DNA of 64,000 nucleotides from Geminicoccus sp036263595 (GTDB taxonomy: Bacteria; Pseudomonadota; Alphaproteobacteria; Geminicoccales; Geminicoccaceae). The DNA lies in the NCBI RefSeq assembly GCF_036263595.1, contig NZ_DATAGQ010000093.1:1-64000 (forward strand), written 5' to 3'. This document shows, in pieces, positions 1 through 8,140 of the stretch. Under the pieces are notes generated by a model that worked only from the letters and a program-made list of their open reading frames with translations, ran no database searches and was not told the origin of the DNA. The position numbers and the translations under genes are program-made. How positions within the stretch are numbered: position 1 is the first letter of the stretch; every line of letters begins with the position of its first letter.

Positions 1-71
1 AACGGCAGGATCACCGCGAGCGCCCCCATGAACAGCAGGATCTGTGCCCAATGACGGTTCAGCCCGCACAT
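1..71 (-). CDS. 5' end of an unidentified membrane or secreted protein (partial)
   Basis: A gene begins with ATG at 71 on the minus strand and runs off the left edge, leaving 23 codons visible. The protein opens with a short polar segment (MCGLNRHWAQ) and passes straight into a hydrophobic run (ILLFMGALAVILP), as in a membrane anchor or signal sequence. GGCGG sits six bases before the ATG and could serve as a ribosome binding site. The function cannot be told from this fragment, and the call rests only on start, binding site and hydrophobicity. Confidence 0.4.
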   Translation of the reverse strand, partial: MCGLNRHWAQILLFMGALAVILP

Positions 72-159
72 TCTTTACCGCCTAAAATCATAAACCCGAC
101 GGATTTTGTAAAGTATTAGATACGTCCTCGCCAGAGCCAAATCGCCGCCGCGGAACGGC

Positions 160-672
160 TCAGCCTGCGACCACCGCTGCCGGCGGCCAGAGGTCTTCGA
201 GCTGCTGACGGGCTGGCGCGCCTCGCCGTGCTTCCGCCCAGCTGCAGTTGAACCCCACCGCCAGTGTCATCGTCGACGACGGCACGTCGTCCAGGCTCCC
301 ATGCACCGTCCCGGGCTGCCCGCGCACCGGACCGCCCAGTTCCACGAACAGGGTCGTGTCGCCGAGCTGCCGGTGGCGCAGGTCAGCCGCCCGGCCGAGT
401 TCTATCGCGACAAGCACACGAGCACTGCCAGCCAGGCGCGTCGCGAGGTCCAGCAGGCGCGGGTCGCGCGCCAGCTTGCCTAAGGGCGTTGGTTCGTGCG
501 GGCGCAGCACGGTCAGCGGCCTGCCGGCCGCACCCAGCCGCGAGCTCGCCTCCACCTCGAGCCATCCGACCTCATCGGCAGCGAACAGGTCGAAGCTCGG
601 TGCAGGCTCCGTCGGGCTCGACGGAACCTGCAGGCGGCGCCGGTCGATCACCGGCGAGGTCAGCGTGCTCAT
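160..672 (-). CDS. Uncharacterised protein translationally coupled to cysH
   Basis: This 170-residue protein belongs to no family I can name. The start is taken as the ATG at 672, which overlaps the cysH stop as ATGA; a longer frame from 705 would overlap cysH by 37 bases. It has no signal peptide, membrane segment or cysteine cluster. The middle is leucine-, arginine- and valine-rich and the tail contains a FNCSWAEARRG segment. The position directly after an APS reductase suggests a role in sulfur assimilation. However, it does not show the features I associate with DUF934, the small protein often found in such loci, so I leave the function open. Confidence 0.65.
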   Translation of the reverse strand: MSTLTSPVIDRRRLQVPSSPTEPAPSFDLFAADEVGWLEVEASSRLGAAGRPLTVLRPHEPTPLGKLARDPRLLDLATRLAGSARVLVAIELGRAADLRHRQLGDTTLFVELGGPVRGQPGTVHGSLDDVPSSTMTLAVGFNCSWAEARRGAPARQQLEDLWPPAAVVAG

Positions 673-1427
673 ATGCCCCCTCCATGGGAGACGTGGATGC
701 CGCATTCGGTCTTGGACGTTCCGGCCCAGCGGCCGGCACGGGGATCCTCGCCCTCCGCCACCGGGCGCGTGCAGGGTGCGCAGCCGATCGAGCGGTAGCC
801 TTCCGCTACCAGTGGATGCGCCGGCAGGTCATAGCTGGCCCGATAGGCTTCGAGGTCCTCGCTGGACCACTGGGCGAGCGGGTTGATCTTGATCCGCCCG
901 CTGCCGTCCTCGACCTCGAACACCGGCAGGTTGTCGCGGGCACCGCCCTGGAACCGCTTGCGACCGGTGATCCAGGCGTCGAAGCCGGAGAGCGCCTCGT
1001 CCAGCGGCTCGGTCTTGCGGAAATGGCAGCAGAGATCGGGATCGTGGGCGTGCAGGTTGCCGATCGGGTCGATGCGGCCAAGCATCCGCAGGTCGGGCCT
1101 GGCGTCGCGCACGTCCCGCAGCCCCAGCTGCTCCACGAGCAGCCCGCGATAGGCGAGCGTCGCCGGGAAATGGGCCAGCGTGTCCAGGAAGATGACCGGA
1201 ATGTCCCGGTCGACCTGGGACACCATGTGCAGCAGCACGACGCTTTCGGCGCCGAACGACGAGACCAGCGCGGTCTGGCCGCGCAGGGGGGCCTTGGGGC
1301 CCAGCAACGACGAGATGAGATCCTGGCCGCAGAGATGGCCGTAGTTGCCCAGGAGCGCTTCGCGGCGCTCGACGGGGCCCATGGCCTTCAGGCGTTCGCC
1401 CGCTTCGAGAATGGTTGCCTGCGGCAT
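669..1427 (-). CDS. cysH: Assimilatory APS (adenylylsulfate) reductase, CysH family
   Basis: CysH reduces activated sulfate to sulfite with thioredoxin or glutathione as donor, in the cytoplasmic sulfate assimilation pathway. The 252-residue protein has the PAPS-reductase fold. It carries a Cys-Cys pair at 133-134 (CCHFRKTEPL) and C216-x-x-C219 (GCAPC), the four ligands of the [4Fe-4S] cluster that mark APS rather than PAPS reductases. The catalytic cysteine lies in the C-terminal ECGIH motif at 241-245. I chose ATG 1427; 17 more in-frame codons upstream look non-homologous. The stop overlaps the next gene's start, so the two form an operon. The roughly 140 bases upstream are A/T-rich and probably hold the promoter. 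Confidence 0.93.
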   Translation of the reverse strand: MPQATILEAGERLKAMGPVERREALLGNYGHLCGQDLISSLLGPKAPLRGQTALVSSFGAESVVLLHMVSQVDRDIPVIFLDTLAHFPATLAYRGLLVEQLGLRDVRDARPDLRMLGRIDPIGNLHAHDPDLCCHFRKTEPLDEALSGFDAWITGRKRFQGGARDNLPVFEVEDGSGRIKINPLAQWSSEDLEAYRASYDLPAHPLVAEGYRSIGCAPCTRPVAEGEDPRAGRWAGTSKTECGIHVSHGGGI

Positions 1428-1562
1428 GAGAAAGCTCCGGACGCAGTGGCTCGGAGACGGAAAATACGCCAACGGCATTGGAGCAGCGAACGATATTTCA
1501 TAAAGCTACAGGTAATAAGATCTATACAACAGAAAAGTATCGTATATCCATTCGACGGCATG

Positions 1563-1592
1563 AGAAAGCCCGCCGAGTCGCCCCGGCGGGCT
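1563..1592 (-). terminator. Rho-independent terminator of rpsU
   Basis: Read on the minus strand, 9-bp arms AGCCCGCCG and CGGCGGGCT enclose an 8-base loop and are followed by TTCTC. The hairpin lies about 95 bases downstream of the rpsU stop and separates it from cysH on the same strand. Confidence 0.8.
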
Positions 1593-1687
1593 AACCAATG
1601 CACTCCATGGCCACGCTCCAACACAAGGGAGCCGCGGGTGGATCCCCGCGGACGGTCGCCCGAGTCAGGATGGGACGGAGGGCGTCC

Positions 1688-1927
1688 TCAGAGCTCGTCG
1701 CGCTCGGCGCGCTTGCGCATCAGCTTGCGGAAGCGACGCACCGCCTCTGCCTTCTCGCGGGCACGACGCTCGGAGGGCTTCTCGTAGTGCCTGCGCATGC
1801 GCAGCTCGCGGTACAGACCCTCGCGCTGCATCTTCTTCTTGAGTGCACGCAGAGCCTGATCGACATTGTTGTCGCGGACCTGGACCTCGACGATGACCGT
1901 TCTCCTCGGCGAAAACAAATGACTCAT
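1688..1927 (-). CDS. rpsU: 30S ribosomal protein S21
   Basis: S21 is a small, very basic protein of the 30S subunit. The body (QVRDNNVDQALRALKKKMQREG, then RRHYEKPSERRAREKAEAVRR) matches the family closely. The start is a real problem. The first in-frame ATG (1927) gives 79 residues with an unusual SHLFSPRRT extension and no ribosome binding site before it. A strong GAGGAG at 1902-1907 lies inside that extension, seven bases before an ATC codon at 1894, where initiation would give 68 residues, a usual S21 length. I list the ATG start by convention. A terminator follows the gene, and def is divergent. Confidence 0.9.
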   Translation of the reverse strand: MSHLFSPRRTVIVEVQVRDNNVDQALRALKKKMQREGLYRELRMRRHYEKPSERRAREKAEAVRRFRKLMRKRAERDEL

Positions 1928-2070
1928 GCCGCGGCCACGCTCGCGGCCGACGCGGCGGGCCCTATACCACCGTCCTACCGGCCGGGCAATGTCTGGCTGG
2001 CGCGGCAGGCTATCGGCAGGAGGAGCCGGATAGGCAAACGTCGCGTGACGTAGGGAAGGCGCCACGGTAG

Positions 2071-2607
2071 ATGCCCGGCATGACCGTACTTCCCGTCCTG
2101 CGCATGGGCCACCCCGTGCTTCTTTCCGTCGCCGAGCCGGTCGGCCTGCCGATCGGGCCCGAGATCCGCGAACTGGCCCAGGACATGGTGGAAACCATGC
2201 ATGCCGAGGAAGGGATCGGGATCGCGGCGCCCCAGGTCGGCCGCTCGCTTCGGCTCATCGTGGTGCTGCCGCTGTCCGAGCGCGGCAGCCAGCCCGAGGT
2301 GGCGCCGCTGATCATCGTCGATCCGGAGCTGGAGCCGCTGGGCGAGCAGGTGGAAGAGGCGACGGAGGGATGCCTGTCCATTCCCGGGCTCCGCGGCGAG
2401 GTCCCGCGCTTTGTCCGGGTGCGCTGGTCCGGGCGCGACCTCGACGGTGCCGCCATCGGCGGCGAAGCCCAGGGACTGTTCGCCAGGGTCCTTCAGCACG
2501 AGGTCGACCATCTCGACGGCATCCTCTACCCGATGCGGATGGACAATCTACGTTCTCTGGCATTCGTCGATGCGATGCCGCCGGATCCGGAGGAGAACGA
2601 GCCATGA
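2071..2607 (+). CDS. def: Peptide deformylase
   Basis: This enzyme removes the formyl group from the N-terminal methionine of nascent proteins in the cytoplasm. All three family motifs are present in its 178 residues: GIGIAAPQVG at 48-57, EGCLSIPG with metal ligand C101, and QHEVDHLDG with ligands H143 and H147 and catalytic E144. GGGAAGG lies before the start; ATG 2080 is a possible alternative three codons in. The stop overlaps the start of the COQ9-family gene (ATGA), so the pair is coupled. Confidence 0.95.
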   Translation: MPGMTVLPVLRMGHPVLLSVAEPVGLPIGPEIRELAQDMVETMHAEEGIGIAAPQVGRSLRLIVVLPLSERGSQPEVAPLIIVDPELEPLGEQVEEATEGCLSIPGLRGEVPRFVRVRWSGRDLDGAAIGGEAQGLFARVLQHEVDHLDGILYPMRMDNLRSLAFVDAMPPDPEENEP

Positions 2608-3278
2608 AGTCCGACGAGGCGCTGGCCCTGAAAGCCGTCCAGAAGGACCGCCTGTTCGAGATGGTCCTGCAGCACGTCCCGTTCGACGGCTGGGGCAGCA
2701 AGAGCCTGAATGCGGCCGCGCACGACCTGGGCATGACGTCGATCACCGCGCGTCGTCTCTTCCCGCAGGGACAGGAAAGCCTCCTGGCGTGGCTGGGCCA
2801 CTGGCTGGACCGAAAGGCAACCGAGCGGCTAGCCGATGTCGATCTGACCAAGTTGCGCATCCGCGAGCGGATCGCGAAGCTCGTTTCGGTCCGTCTCGAC
2901 ATCCTCAAGGGGCACAAGGAGGCGATGCGGCGGGCGGTGGCGGCGGGCGTTCTGCCGCACAACCTATTTGCCACCGGTCGGCGGATCTGGTCGGGGGCCG
3001 ACGATATCTGGCGGGCCGCCGGCGACCGCGGCACCACCGCCGAGTTCGACTACTGGACCAGGCGTGGCCTCCTGTCGGGCGTCTGGATCGCCGCCTTTCT
3101 GTTCTGGCTGGAGGACCGCAGCGACGACGACGCCGAGACGCAGGCCTTCCTCGGGCGGCGCATCGACGACGTCATGCGCATCGCCAAGCTCAAGGGCCGG
3201 CTGCAGACGACCTTGCGCGGCATCCCGGGGCTGGGCGTCTTCATGGGCAGGGAGCCGCTGCGCCCCACGCGCAGCTGA
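2604..3278 (+). CDS. COQ9-family protein
   Basis: This 224-residue protein resembles the COQ9 family, TetR-like folds that bind lipid and support ubiquinone synthesis in mitochondria and alphaproteobacteria. Visible hallmarks are an N-terminal helix-turn-helix-like region (AAHDLGMTSITARRLFP) and the later W-rich helical part with FDYWTRRGLLSGVWIAAFLFWLED split by charged turns. The start is set by the ATGA overlap with the def stop. The family match is from pattern memory, and the exact biochemical role in bacteria is less certain than the family assignment. Confidence 0.85.
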   Translation: MKSDEALALKAVQKDRLFEMVLQHVPFDGWGSKSLNAAAHDLGMTSITARRLFPQGQESLLAWLGHWLDRKATERLADVDLTKLRIRERIAKLVSVRLDILKGHKEAMRRAVAAGVLPHNLFATGRRIWSGADDIWRAAGDRGTTAEFDYWTRRGLLSGVWIAAFLFWLEDRSDDDAETQAFLGRRIDDVMRIAKLKGRLQTTLRGIPGLGVFMGREPLRPTRS

Positions 3279-3396
3279 CCGGTTCTCGCAACCTCATCTT
3301 CCCAGCTCCATCTTCCCATGTGACCATGCCGTGACGTATCTGGCGTCAGCCGTCCCGCCGGGCGGCCTGTAACGGCTTGTTCCTCGGAAGGACGGG

Positions 3397-4185
3397 ATGA
3401 TCGTCTATGTCGCGACATGGCCGCGCTGTGGCAACAGCGTGCTCCGCGACCTGTTCTGGCTGAACTGGGGCGTGACGGTCACCGATCCCTACATGCCCGC
3501 CTCCGGGCTGGCGACCTGGACGAAGATCATGACCGCCAAGCACGGTGTGATCATCGACCCGGACGAGCCGCAGATCTTCCACCTCGGCGCCAAGGTCGGG
3601 CTGCTGCCGGGCTGGCTTGGCTGGCTGACCGAGGAGCGGCGCGCGGAGCTCGCTGCCGAGCGCGTGACCTACTACCTCAAGACCCACGAGCCGCCATTCG
3701 CCAGCTACCTGCCCGGCGAGAAGGTGGTGCAGATGGTGCGCCACCCATTGGCCGCCTGCTGGTCCTGGCACTGCCTGACCAAGGAACAGAAGGCGCACCG
3801 TTCCATCCCGCCCGAGGTGCTGGCGACGGAGGGCCATGCAGGCCTTCTGGGATTCGCCGACTATCACGAGCGATGGCTGGACGTGGAGGTGCCTCTGGTC
3901 CGTATCGCCTATGAACGACATGCCGGGCACCCGGAAGCGACCGTCCGCACCATCGGCGCCTATCTGGGCCTGCCCGTGGACCGTCCGAGGGTCGCCAGCT
4001 TCTCCACGATGAAGAGCGTCAATCCGATGCGCTACCGTGCCGGCCGCGTCGCAGGCTGGCAGGGAACGGACGAGCAGGCGCAAGCCGTGTGGGATGCCTG
4101 CCGCGAGGTCGGGATGCGCCTGGGCTATCCATCGATGGATACGGTCGTCGGCCGAGCGGAGCCTGCCTACGCCTCGGCCGGCTGA
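3397..4185 (+). CDS. Sulfotransferase-family protein
   Basis: This is a probable PAPS-dependent sulfotransferase of 262 residues that moves sulfate from PAPS to an unknown acceptor. The 5'-phosphosulfate loop is TWPRCGNSVL at 7-16 and the 3'-phosphate-binding segment is VQMVRHPLAACWSW from 111. KTHEPP at 95-100 matches a conserved strand of the P-loop sulfotransferase fold. No signal peptide is visible, so it is likely cytoplasmic. An ATG follows the GGAAGGACGGG region, a workable ribosome binding site. The last 19 bases overlap the convergent MFS gene. The substrate cannot be inferred. It is one of two sulfotransferase-like genes in the window. Confidence 0.8.
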   Translation: MIVYVATWPRCGNSVLRDLFWLNWGVTVTDPYMPASGLATWTKIMTAKHGVIIDPDEPQIFHLGAKVGLLPGWLGWLTEERRAELAAERVTYYLKTHEPPFASYLPGEKVVQMVRHPLAACWSWHCLTKEQKAHRSIPPEVLATEGHAGLLGFADYHERWLDVEVPLVRIAYERHAGHPEATVRTIGAYLGLPVDRPRVASFSTMKSVNPMRYRAGRVAGWQGTDEQAQAVWDACREVGMRLGYPSMDTVVGRAEPAYASAG

Positions 4186-5435
4186 CGCACTTCCTGCCCC
4201 TCGCGGCGCACCGCGCTCACTTCCTGGGCGAGCACGGTGCTGTAGGGACTGCCCGCCGGGATCGCCTGGACAGGGCCGCGCTCCGCCGCCGTCGGCGCCG
4301 GCCGCCGGGTCATCCGCCAGAGCGCGAACAGCCCGATCGCCGCGTGCGCCAGGGCCAGCATCAGCGGGAAGGCATAGATGCCGAAATGCTCCATGATGAA
4401 CGAGGTCAGGGTCGGTCCGATGGCTGCCCCCAGCCCGTTCGCCAGGAGGAGCGCACCGCTCACCCCCACCATCTGGTCGGGTCGCATGAAGTCGTTCGTA
4501 TGCGCCACGCCCAGCGAGTACATGGGCAGGCTGAGGCCGCCGAACAGGAAGAACAGCACGAGGACGAGGGTCTCGGCGCTTGGCCCTGCAGCCAGCACCA
4601 GCACCGATGCAAGCGCCGCGCCGAAGCTGACGATCGCCAGCACGATGCGGCGATCCATCCAGTCCGACAGGCGGCCGATCGGCCACTGGAACAGGGCGCC
4701 GCCGATCAGCACGACTGCCATGAAGATCGAGACCGTGCCGACCGACATGCCGAACTGGCGCGCCCAGATCGGGCCCATGCCGTAGAGCCCGCCTTGCGCG
4801 ATCCCGATCCCGAAGATGGTGACGAGCCCCAGCGGCGAGAGCCGCCAGAGCTCCTTGAAGCCGACATGGGTCGGCCGCGACGGGGGAGGGGCCTGGTTGT
4901 CGGCCAGCAGCAGCGGCACCAGCCCCACCGAAAACAGGACGGAGACGCCGACGAACAGCATCCATGACTGCACCGGCGCCAGGTTAAGAAGGAAGTTGCC
5001 GCCGGCGAACCCCGCCGTCTGGATGACCATGTAGACCGAGAACAGGCCGCCTCGGGTCTGGTTGTCCGCCTTGCTGTTCAGCCAGCTCTCGGCGGTGATG
5101 TAGACCCCGCAAAGCGCCATGCCCGTGACGAAGCGCAGGAAGAACCAGGTGACGGGGTCGACCCAGAGGATGTGCATCAGGATGGTGGTGGAGGCGAGCG
5201 AGGCCAGCGCGGCGAACACCCGCACATGCCCGACCGAGCCCACGAAGTGCGGCACGATGAAGGGTGCAGCCACCAGCCCCAGGTAGTAGCCGGACATCAC
5301 AATGCCGGTGACGGGCAGCGCGAAGCCTTCCAGGGCGGCGCGAAGCGACAGGAGCGTGCCCTGCAGCCCATGCCCCAGCATCAGCACGGCCATGCCGAGC
5401 AGTAGCGACCACGCGGATAACAACGTACGTCCCAT
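4167..5435 (-). CDS. MFS transporter (YcaD/UMF-like)
   Basis: This inner-membrane secondary transporter has 422 residues and about twelve hydrophobic segments in two halves. Typical major facilitator features include GYYLGLVAAPFIVP in the first half, the charged loop after helix 2, and a cytoplasmic centre loop (NQAPPPSRPTHVG). The arrangement resembles YcaD-type transporters, whose substrates are mostly unknown. I chose ATG 5435, just before the first hydrophobic helix; 16 upstream codons are possible. The gene converges with the sulfotransferase gene and overlaps it by 19 bases, and is divergent from the DUF2339 gene. Confidence 0.88.
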   Translation of the reverse strand: MGRTLLSAWSLLLGMAVLMLGHGLQGTLLSLRAALEGFALPVTGIVMSGYYLGLVAAPFIVPHFVGSVGHVRVFAALASLASTTILMHILWVDPVTWFFLRFVTGMALCGVYITAESWLNSKADNQTRGGLFSVYMVIQTAGFAGGNFLLNLAPVQSWMLFVGVSVLFSVGLVPLLLADNQAPPPSRPTHVGFKELWRLSPLGLVTIFGIGIAQGGLYGMGPIWARQFGMSVGTVSIFMAVVLIGGALFQWPIGRLSDWMDRRIVLAIVSFGAALASVLVLAAGPSAETLVLVLFFLFGGLSLPMYSLGVAHTNDFMRPDQMVGVSGALLLANGLGAAIGPTLTSFIMEHFGIYAFPLMLALAHAAIGLFALWRMTRRPAPTAAERGPVQAIPAGSPYSTVLAQEVSAVRREGQEVRQPAEA

Positions 5436-5563
5436 GTTGATCCGCCCTGCTGCACGCCCGATGGTTGCTTTATGGATCGGCAATCTACCGGGTGAAGCTC
5501 CAGCCGTCCCCTGAAGGCTGCGGCACCACGCAAGCGTCGACCCGACTGTGTGAAAGAGGCGGC

Positions 5564-8140
5564 ATGGAGATCTTCTGGCTGATCGTGGTAGTTGCCGGGC
5601 TGGTCATGTGGCTGCGCCAGCGTGACCAGATCCTGCGCTTGGCCGCACGGGTGGCAGCCCTCGAAGCCAGCGCGCTGCAGCCTGTCCCGACCGCAACGCC
5701 GGACCTGCGGGCCGTTCCCGACGGGGATCCTGCGCTCGCGACGCCATCGCCAGCCCCGGTGCCGGAATCCTCGCCGATCCCGCTCACCCCGCCTGGTGGG
5801 GACCTGGAGCGCCGCCTTGGACAGCGCTGGCTGGTCTGGGTCGGCGCCCTGGCTTTGGCGCTGGGCGGCGTCTTCATCGTCCAGTATTCGATCGAGCAGG
5901 ACCTGATCGGGCCGATCCCGCGCGTGGGCCTGGGCCTGCTCGTCGGCATGCTGCTGATCCTGGCTGCCGAGTTCCTGCGCAAGCGCCCCGATCGCCTGCG
6001 GCTGACCCCGGCGCAGACGGCGCACGCGGCATCAGCCTTGGCCGCGGGCGGTGTCGCCGCCCTGTTCGGGGCCAGCTGGGCCGCCTTCGACCTCTATGCC
6101 CTGATCCCGCCAGGTGCAGCCCTGGGCGCCATGGCCTTGTCCGCGGGTGTGGCCCTGCTCCTCGCCTGGCATCACGGTGCCCTCTTGGCCGTCATCGCGC
6201 TGGCGTTCGGCTATCTGGCACCCGTCCTGGTCACGACGGACGCGCCGGCTGCGCCGGCCTTCGCCACCTGGCTGATCGCTGTCCAGCTCGTCCTGGCCCT
6301 CACCCTGCGATTCCGTCCCTGGACCTGGCTGCTGGCCCTCGACCTGCTGGGCCTCATTCCGTTGGGCGTCATCCTGATGGCCGGCAGCGACGCCGGCGTC
6401 GCGCTCGCACCGCTCGTGGCCCTGGCGGCGACGGCGTTGCCCGTCTGGCTGGCGCGGCCCAGCCTTGCCCGACTGGGTCGACCGATCCGGCGTGTCCTGG
6501 CCGTCATGGTCGGGCTCGAAGGGCGAACGTGGATCGGAGCGCTGCTCATGGCGGTCACGACCCTTGCCGCCATGGATTCCGCAAGCGCCTCGTCATGGCC
6601 GCTATCGCTGTTCGCCATCCTCCTGGTCGCCGCCACGCTCCTGGGCCGGGCACCGCTGCACGTCGCCTTTGCCGCAGCCGCGTCGGTGGTCCTGGTCGCG
6701 GCCGTCCTGGCCCTGCCGTGGATGGCCACGCCGATCACGGAAGTGATCGGGGAGGACGTCATCGGCACGCCCGGCTGGCGCTTGCTGGCCCCTGAGCACC
6801 TGCCGTTCGCGCGCCTTTGCGCCGCCATGGCGCTCGGCTTCTTCCTGGTCGGCTGGCTCGGTGCCATGCGCACGCCGCGGCCCGGTGGCTTTGCGGCACT
6901 GGCGGTCACCGTGCCGCTCGCCCTGCTGGTGGTAGCCTATGGCCGGATCGCCGGCTTCACCGCTGCACCGCGCTGGACCGTGGTGGCCCTGGTCATGGCG
7001 GCCCTGTTCCTGCTGGCCGCGGAACGCAGCGCCCGCCGCACCGGCCGTGAACCGGCACTGGCGGCTTTCGCGCTGGGCGTGGTGGGCACGCTGGCGCTGG
7101 GGCTGACCATGGCGTTGTCGCTCGGCTGGCTCACCGTGGCGCTTTCCATCGAACTGGTGGCGCTCGTCCTGATCCAGCGTCGGATCCACCTCCCGGCCCT
7201 GGCCAGGACGGCCGCTGTGCTGGCCGGCATCGTGGCCGGCCGCCTGCTCTGGCAGGCGGCCGATCTTGGCCCCCGTGATCTGATCGAGACCAGCCTTGGG
7301 GCCGCCATCTGGAGCTATGGAGCACCGACCCTGCTCATCCTGGCTGCTTTCGCCGGCGGCGCCAGGCTCGACCCGCCATGGACGCGCGACGCTCTTGCGG
7401 CAGCCGGGGCGGTCGCATGGATCGTCGCGGTGATGCGGGTCGTCGCGGTGGGTGTGGCCAGCGACCGCCACGACGACCTGCTCGAGCCGTCGCTGCAGGT
7501 GGCGACCCTGACCCTGACCACGCTGACCCTGGCCCTGCGGCCGCCCAGCAGGCTGATCCGGGCCGCCGTCGTCCTTTCCGGCATGATGGCGCTCGCCTGC
7601 CTGGCGCATCCCGCGTTCCGCATCCTGGACGGGGAGGCCTTGCGGGTGGTGGACGTGCCGGTCCTGAACCCGCTCCTGCTCCTGCTTGCCATGCCCGCGA
7701 TCGGCCTTGCCTTCATGCTCTGGCGGCACCGCATCTCCCTGCCGTTGGCAGCCCTCCGGCTGGGGGCTGCCTTGGCGCTGCTCCTGTTCCTGGCCTGGCC
7801 AGTCCTGGAGATCCGCCGCTCCTTCGCAGGCTCGGTGGTCTGGGGCGATGACCCGGTGCGGCTGGCCGAGAACTGGCTCTACTCGGCCTGGCTGATCACC
7901 GCGGGCGTGGGCCTGCTGGTCGTCGGCATGGTCACCGGCCTGCGCGACCTGCGCCTGGCCGCCCTGGCCGTGCTCGTCCTGGCGATCCTCAAGGTGTTCC
8001 TGCAGGACCTTGGCGACCTGACCGGGCTTTGGCGCGCCGCCGCCTTTCTCGGCCTCGGCATGACGCTGGTGGGCGTCGGCCTTGCCTATCAGCGGCTTTT
8101 CTCCGACGACCGCCGTGCGACGGCGGTCGTCGGGCATTGA
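5564..8140 (+). CDS. DUF2339 multi-spanning membrane protein
   Basis: This very large membrane protein (858 residues) has one N-terminal anchor, a Pro/Ala-rich linker (about residues 35-85), the conserved segment RLGQRWLVWVGALALALGG, and then more than twenty hydrophobic helices. This matches DUF2339, whose function is not established. The ATG at 5564 follows AGAGGCGGC. The stop codon abuts the start of the hydantoinase gene with no gap, so the two are probably co-transcribed. The extreme A/L/V content explains the long antisense open frames over this gene, which are not real. Confidence 0.88.
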   Translation: MEIFWLIVVVAGLVMWLRQRDQILRLAARVAALEASALQPVPTATPDLRAVPDGDPALATPSPAPVPESSPIPLTPPGGDLERRLGQRWLVWVGALALALGGVFIVQYSIEQDLIGPIPRVGLGLLVGMLLILAAEFLRKRPDRLRLTPAQTAHAASALAAGGVAALFGASWAAFDLYALIPPGAALGAMALSAGVALLLAWHHGALLAVIALAFGYLAPVLVTTDAPAAPAFATWLIAVQLVLALTLRFRPWTWLLALDLLGLIPLGVILMAGSDAGVALAPLVALAATALPVWLARPSLARLGRPIRRVLAVMVGLEGRTWIGALLMAVTTLAAMDSASASSWPLSLFAILLVAATLLGRAPLHVAFAAAASVVLVAAVLALPWMATPITEVIGEDVIGTPGWRLLAPEHLPFARLCAAMALGFFLVGWLGAMRTPRPGGFAALAVTVPLALLVVAYGRIAGFTAAPRWTVVALVMAALFLLAAERSARRTGREPALAAFALGVVGTLALGLTMALSLGWLTVALSIELVALVLIQRRIHLPALARTAAVLAGIVAGRLLWQAADLGPRDLIETSLGAAIWSYGAPTLLILAAFAGGARLDPPWTRDALAAAGAVAWIVAVMRVVAVGVASDRHDDLLEPSLQVATLTLTTLTLALRPPSRLIRAAVVLSGMMALACLAHPAFRILDGEALRVVDVPVLNPLLLLLAMPAIGLAFMLWRHRISLPLAALRLGAALALLLFLAWPVLEIRRSFAGSVVWGDDPVRLAENWLYSAWLITAGVGLLVVGMVTGLRDLRLAALAVLVLAILKVFLQDLGDLTGLWRAAAFLGLGMTLVGVGLAYQRLFSDDRRATAVVGH

